In this document: piece by piece, positions 61,109 to 64,000 of the stretch
How the letters are laid out: every line of letters starts with the position of its first letter
Position numbering within the stretch: position 1 is the first letter of the stretch
Source: JAPHTQ01 sp050302275
Lineage (GTDB): Bacteria > Pseudomonadota > Gammaproteobacteria > Thiohalomonadales > Thiohalomonadaceae
Assembly: GCA_050302275.1 (NCBI GenBank)
Contig: JBNLAT010000013.1
Location: forward strand, 5,135 to 69,134
DNA: 64,000 nucleotides
Direction: 5' to 3'
Program-made: the position numbers and the translations under genes
The notes under the pieces: model-generated
What the model was told of the DNA's origin: nothing
Seen by the model: the letters and a program-made list of their open reading frames with translations, nothing else
Databases searched by the model: none

Positions 61109-63085
61109 TCAGATTTTTTCCAATAACAGATTGCCGTGCGCATCGACCCGGCAGAGCCAGCCTGATGCCAGCCAGGTAGTCGCCACGGTTTCGGTGATCA
61201 ACGCCGGTCCTTTGATCTCATCGCCCTGACGTAATCCCGCCCGATTCCACACCTCTGCTTCAGCTTCAATCCCGTAAATTTCCGCCAGGCCTGCATAGGC
61301 TTCGAGCGTTGAATCGCTTACGGTACTAATGGGCAGTTGCGGCGTTGGTCCCAGCAACTGCAAACGCAGATTGACCAGCTCTACCGGCAACTCCAAACGA
61401 TGGCCGTAGCGCTCCTGGTGCAGTTGATGGAACGCCTCGGCACTGGCTTCGCGATCCGATTGCCACGGCACATTGAGGGTATAGGACTGACCCTGGTAAC
61501 GCAGATCAAGCGATGTGCGTACCGCGATCTCGCCTTCAGGCAACTCCTGTCTCAACGACTGCTCGCCCTCATGTCGCAGTTCAGCAAACAGCGATTCAAT
61601 CTCATCCGCTTCGGTTTCCGCCAGCAACTGTCGATGGGTACGCGAGAGTTGCCGTCCACGTGGCGCGGTCAGCATCCCCAACGCAGAAAGCACGCCGCCG
61701 TGGATTGGCACCATCGCCTGACGCATCCCCAGCGCTTCGGCCAGGGCGCAGACGTGTAAACCACCTGCACCGCCAAAGGAGACCAGAGTCATCGGCCGCG
61801 GATCGATACCGCGCTGCACCGAGATCACCCGCAGGGCACGGGCCATATGTTCATTGGCGATGCGGATGATCCCCGCCGCCGCCTCGTGCAGACCGACATC
61901 GAGCTTGCTGGCAATAGCGCCAACCGCCCGCTCCGCCGCTGCCACATCCAGGGTCATACCACCGCCAAGAAAGGCATCCCGGCGTAGACGGCCCAGCACC
62001 AGATTGGCATCGGTAACCGTTGGTTCATGACCGCCCTTGCCGTAACAGGCTGGCCCCGGCGCCGCCCCGGCCGACTCCGGCCCCACCTGCAGCAAGCCAC
62101 CCGCGTCGACCCGGGCGATGGAACCACCGCCCGCGCCGATGGTGTGCATATCGACCATCGGCACGGAGACCGGATAGCGACCGATGCGTCCTTCGCTGGT
62201 CAGTTGCAGTTCGCCATCGATCAGCGCCACGTCGGTGGAGGTGCCGCCCATATCGAAGGTCAGCAGTTGTTCGCGTCCGGCCAGTTGCCCGACCCGACGT
62301 GCCGCAGCGAGCCCGCCTGCCGGACCGGAGAGCAGCATCTGCACCGCCTGTTTTCCTGCCAGACCGGCAGCAATGGTGTTGCCGGAACTCTGCATCACGG
62401 AGATGGATACACCGGGTAGGTCAGTCTCCAGCCGCGCCAGGTAACCCTCCACCAACGGCCCGACCCAGGCGTTGAGCCAAGTGGCAATGCCACGCTCGTA
62501 TTCGCGATATTCGGGCAATACGGCAGAGGAACGGGAGACGAAGATCCCCTCAGGGACGATCGCCTCGATGGTTTTTTCGAAACGGTCGTCGAGGAAGGAG
62601 AAGAGCAGGTTAATCGCCACCGCCTGTGGTTTGAGTTCGGTGATCCGTTGGCGCAATTCAGCGAGATCGTCGTCGCTCAGCGGCTCGACCACACCGCCGT
62701 CAGCACCGAGACGGCCGCCGGTTTCCAGACATAACTCCGCTGATACTGGCGGTTCTATAGGTTGTGGTTGCAGGTTGTAGAGCTCGGCCCGCGCCTGGCG
62801 ACCGATGGTCAACATATCGCCGAGGCCATGGTTAGTAATGAAAACGGTGCGCACGCCCTTGCCTTCCAGTGCCGCATTGGTCGCCACGGTAGAGCCGTGC
62901 ACCATACGCAACTGCTGCATCAGTGCATCCGCAATCCCCAGCTCCTGCACACCCTGCAGGATCGCCCGCTCCGGCGCATCGGGGGTAGAGAGCACTTTGT
63001 GTACGCGCAACCGCTCGCCGTCATAAAGGACGAAATCGGTAAAGGTGCCTCCGGTGTCTACCCCTAACAGCATCATTTTCCCCAT
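61109..63085 (-). CDS. Hydantoinase/oxoprolinase family protein, HyuA-type
   Basis: A 658-residue HyuA-type subunit: N-terminal actin-like ATPase motif LLGVDTGGTFTDFVLYD, GSTVATNAALEGKG, then LTFDMGGTSTDVALIDG, VPMVDMHTIGAGGGSIARVD and GPESAGAAPGPACYGKGG. The family splits hydantoins or 5-oxoproline with ATP, usually with a HyuB partner. No HyuB follows or precedes it here, so the substrate is unknown and the partner must be elsewhere or absent. Confidence 0.92.
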   Translation of the reverse strand: MGKMMLLGVDTGGTFTDFVLYDGERLRVHKVLSTPDAPERAILQGVQELGIADALMQQLRMVHGSTVATNAALEGKGVRTVFITNHGLGDMLTIGRQARAELYNLQPQPIEPPVSAELCLETGGRLGADGGVVEPLSDDDLAELRQRITELKPQAVAINLLFSFLDDRFEKTIEAIVPEGIFVSRSSAVLPEYREYERGIATWLNAWVGPLVEGYLARLETDLPGVSISVMQSSGNTIAAGLAGKQAVQMLLSGPAGGLAAARRVGQLAGREQLLTFDMGGTSTDVALIDGELQLTSEGRIGRYPVSVPMVDMHTIGAGGGSIARVDAGGLLQVGPESAGAAPGPACYGKGGHEPTVTDANLVLGRLRRDAFLGGGMTLDVAAAERAVGAIASKLDVGLHEAAAGIIRIANEHMARALRVISVQRGIDPRPMTLVSFGGAGGLHVCALAEALGMRQAMVPIHGGVLSALGMLTAPRGRQLSRTHRQLLAETEADEIESLFAELRHEGEQSLRQELPEGEIAVRTSLDLRYQGQSYTLNVPWQSDREASAEAFHQLHQERYGHRLELPVELVNLRLQLLGPTPQLPISTVSDSTLEAYAGLAEIYGIEAEAEVWNRAGLRQGDEIKGPALITETVATTWLASGWLCRVDAHGNLLLEKI

Positions 63086-63221
63086 GAGAAACGAAAATTC
63101 CGTTTGATGGAACTTTCATCACAACAACCCTTCAAACACGACATTTCATGCCTATGTTGAGCGCGGTATGATACCGGAAGCCAAACCGGTATTCCTCTGT
63201 AACAAGAAGATAAAGAGTGAC

Positions 63222-64000
63222 ATGGAAAACAACAGTCTGATCCAGGTTGAACACTTATCGCGTCGCTACGGCGACAATCTGGCGGTCAACGATGTCAGCT
63301 TCGAAGTGCGCCGCGGTGAAGTGCTCGGCTTTCTCGGCCCCAACGGCGCAGGTAAGTCGACCACCATGCAGATGCTTACCGGCAATCTCGCGCCGACCAC
63401 CGGCAGCATTCGCATCAACGGCATCGATATTCTGGAAAATCCGAAAGAGGCCAAACAGGCCCTCGGTTTCCTGCCGGAACAGCCACCGCTCTACCGTGAA
63501 CTGAGCGTCGACGAATTCCTGCAATTCTGCACCCGCCTCAACCGCATCCCGCGAGACAAACAATCCGCTGCGGTCGATTACGCCAAACAGCGCTGCGGCC
63601 TCACTGAAGTGGGCAAACGTCTGATCAACAATCTCTCCAAGGGTTACCAGCAGCGGGTCGGTATCGCCCAGGCGATCATCCATTCGCCAGAGGTGGTGAT
63701 CCTCGATGAGCCGACCGTTGGTCTCGACCCGATCCAGATCCGCGAAATCCGCAAGCTGATCCGCGAACTGGGCGGCGAGCACAGCGTCATTCTCTCTACC
63801 CATATCCTCCCCGAGGTGCAGGCTACCTGCGACCGGGTGCAGATCATCAATAAAGGACAGCTGGTGTTGAACGACACCATCGACGGCCTAAGCCAACGAA
63901 TGCAGAGCTCCAGTCTGCTGCTGGGACTGCGCCATGCTCCGGATGCTGCCGTACTACAGCAGATAAACGGCGTGGTGTCCGTCACCGCACTCGACGATGG
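63222..64000 (+). CDS. ABC transporter ATP-binding protein, partial (continues past window)
   Basis: At least 259 residues: Walker A GPNGAGKST, Q-loop LPEQPPLYRELSVDE, signature LSKGYQQR, Walker B VVILDEPTVGLDP and H-loop STHI. It matches the GldA/NatA type of export ATPase, commonly followed by a permease and a GldG-like protein. The ATG at 63222 begins MENNSLIQVEHLSRRYGD. It is divergent from the HyuA gene across about 135 bp. The partner genes are beyond the window. Confidence 0.9.
   Translation, partial: MENNSLIQVEHLSRRYGDNLAVNDVSFEVRRGEVLGFLGPNGAGKSTTMQMLTGNLAPTTGSIRINGIDILENPKEAKQALGFLPEQPPLYRELSVDEFLQFCTRLNRIPRDKQSAAVDYAKQRCGLTEVGKRLINNLSKGYQQRVGIAQAIIHSPEVVILDEPTVGLDPIQIREIRKLIRELGGEHSVILSTHILPEVQATCDRVQIINKGQLVLNDTIDGLSQRMQSSSLLLGLRHAPDAAVLQQINGVVSVTALDD

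Overview
The window is chromosomal DNA from a free-living gammaproteobacterium. Supporting gene orders are pilMNOPQ-aroK-aroB-damX with a divergent PBP1A gene, trxA and rho divergent from rhlB, nudE next to yrfG and cysQ, and gltBD-hemE. It is not an enterobacterium: it has two-gene ergothioneine synthesis, several c-di-GMP proteins and a short malic enzyme. A chromatialean or sulfur-oxidising relative is a guess from protein style only. No rRNA, tRNA, CRISPR array, insertion sequence or prophage was seen.

Layout. Positions 1-5.7 kb form an AT-rich accessory region with two small lipoproteins, a type VI amidase effector and immunity pair (Tae4/Tai4), a divergent Xre-type regulator with paired operators, a small DUF2892 membrane protein, and an AvcD-type anti-phage deoxycytidylate deaminase. 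The deaminase is preceded by a 63-codon ORF and a strong hairpin, and is bracketed by related inverted repeats. From 5.7 to 20.8 kb come metH, an M48-like membrane pseudoprotease, egtBD, a rhodanese, an NfeD/SPFH cluster with a truncated SPFH paralogue, a TtcA-like enzyme with a lipid A acyltransferase, and yrfG/nudE/cysQ. From 20.9 to 27.3 kb lie a secreted metzincin-like protein and four genes tied to c-di-GMP signalling: a GGDEF protein with a decayed EAL domain, an overlapping substrate-binding lipoprotein, a REC protein with a GGDEF relic that keeps the I-site, and an intact diguanylate cyclase.

From 27.4 to 46.6 kb one long minus-strand series runs pilM, N, O, P, Q, an Ig-like lipoprotein, aroK, aroB, dgt, a WGR protein, a DamX-like SPOR protein, gltB, gltD and hemE. 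A good promoter candidate precedes pilM and another precedes gltB. The lipoprotein gene between pilQ and aroK is an insertion into a conserved order. From 46.7 to 64 kb follow PBP1A, malic enzyme, a thermonuclease-like lipoprotein, rpmE, glgP, rho, trxA, rhlB, a YkgJ-type protein, a second lipid A acyltransferase, a fructosamine kinase-like protein, a group III truncated haemoglobin, an orphan HyuA-type protein and the start of an ABC transporter gene.

The parts most worth following up are the AvcD-type module with its upstream RNA/ORF region, the orphan Tae4/Tai4 pair, the c-di-GMP cluster with two decayed domains beside a periplasmic-type lipoprotein, and the pil-embedded lipoprotein. Function calls rest on motifs and gene order read by eye; no database search was run.
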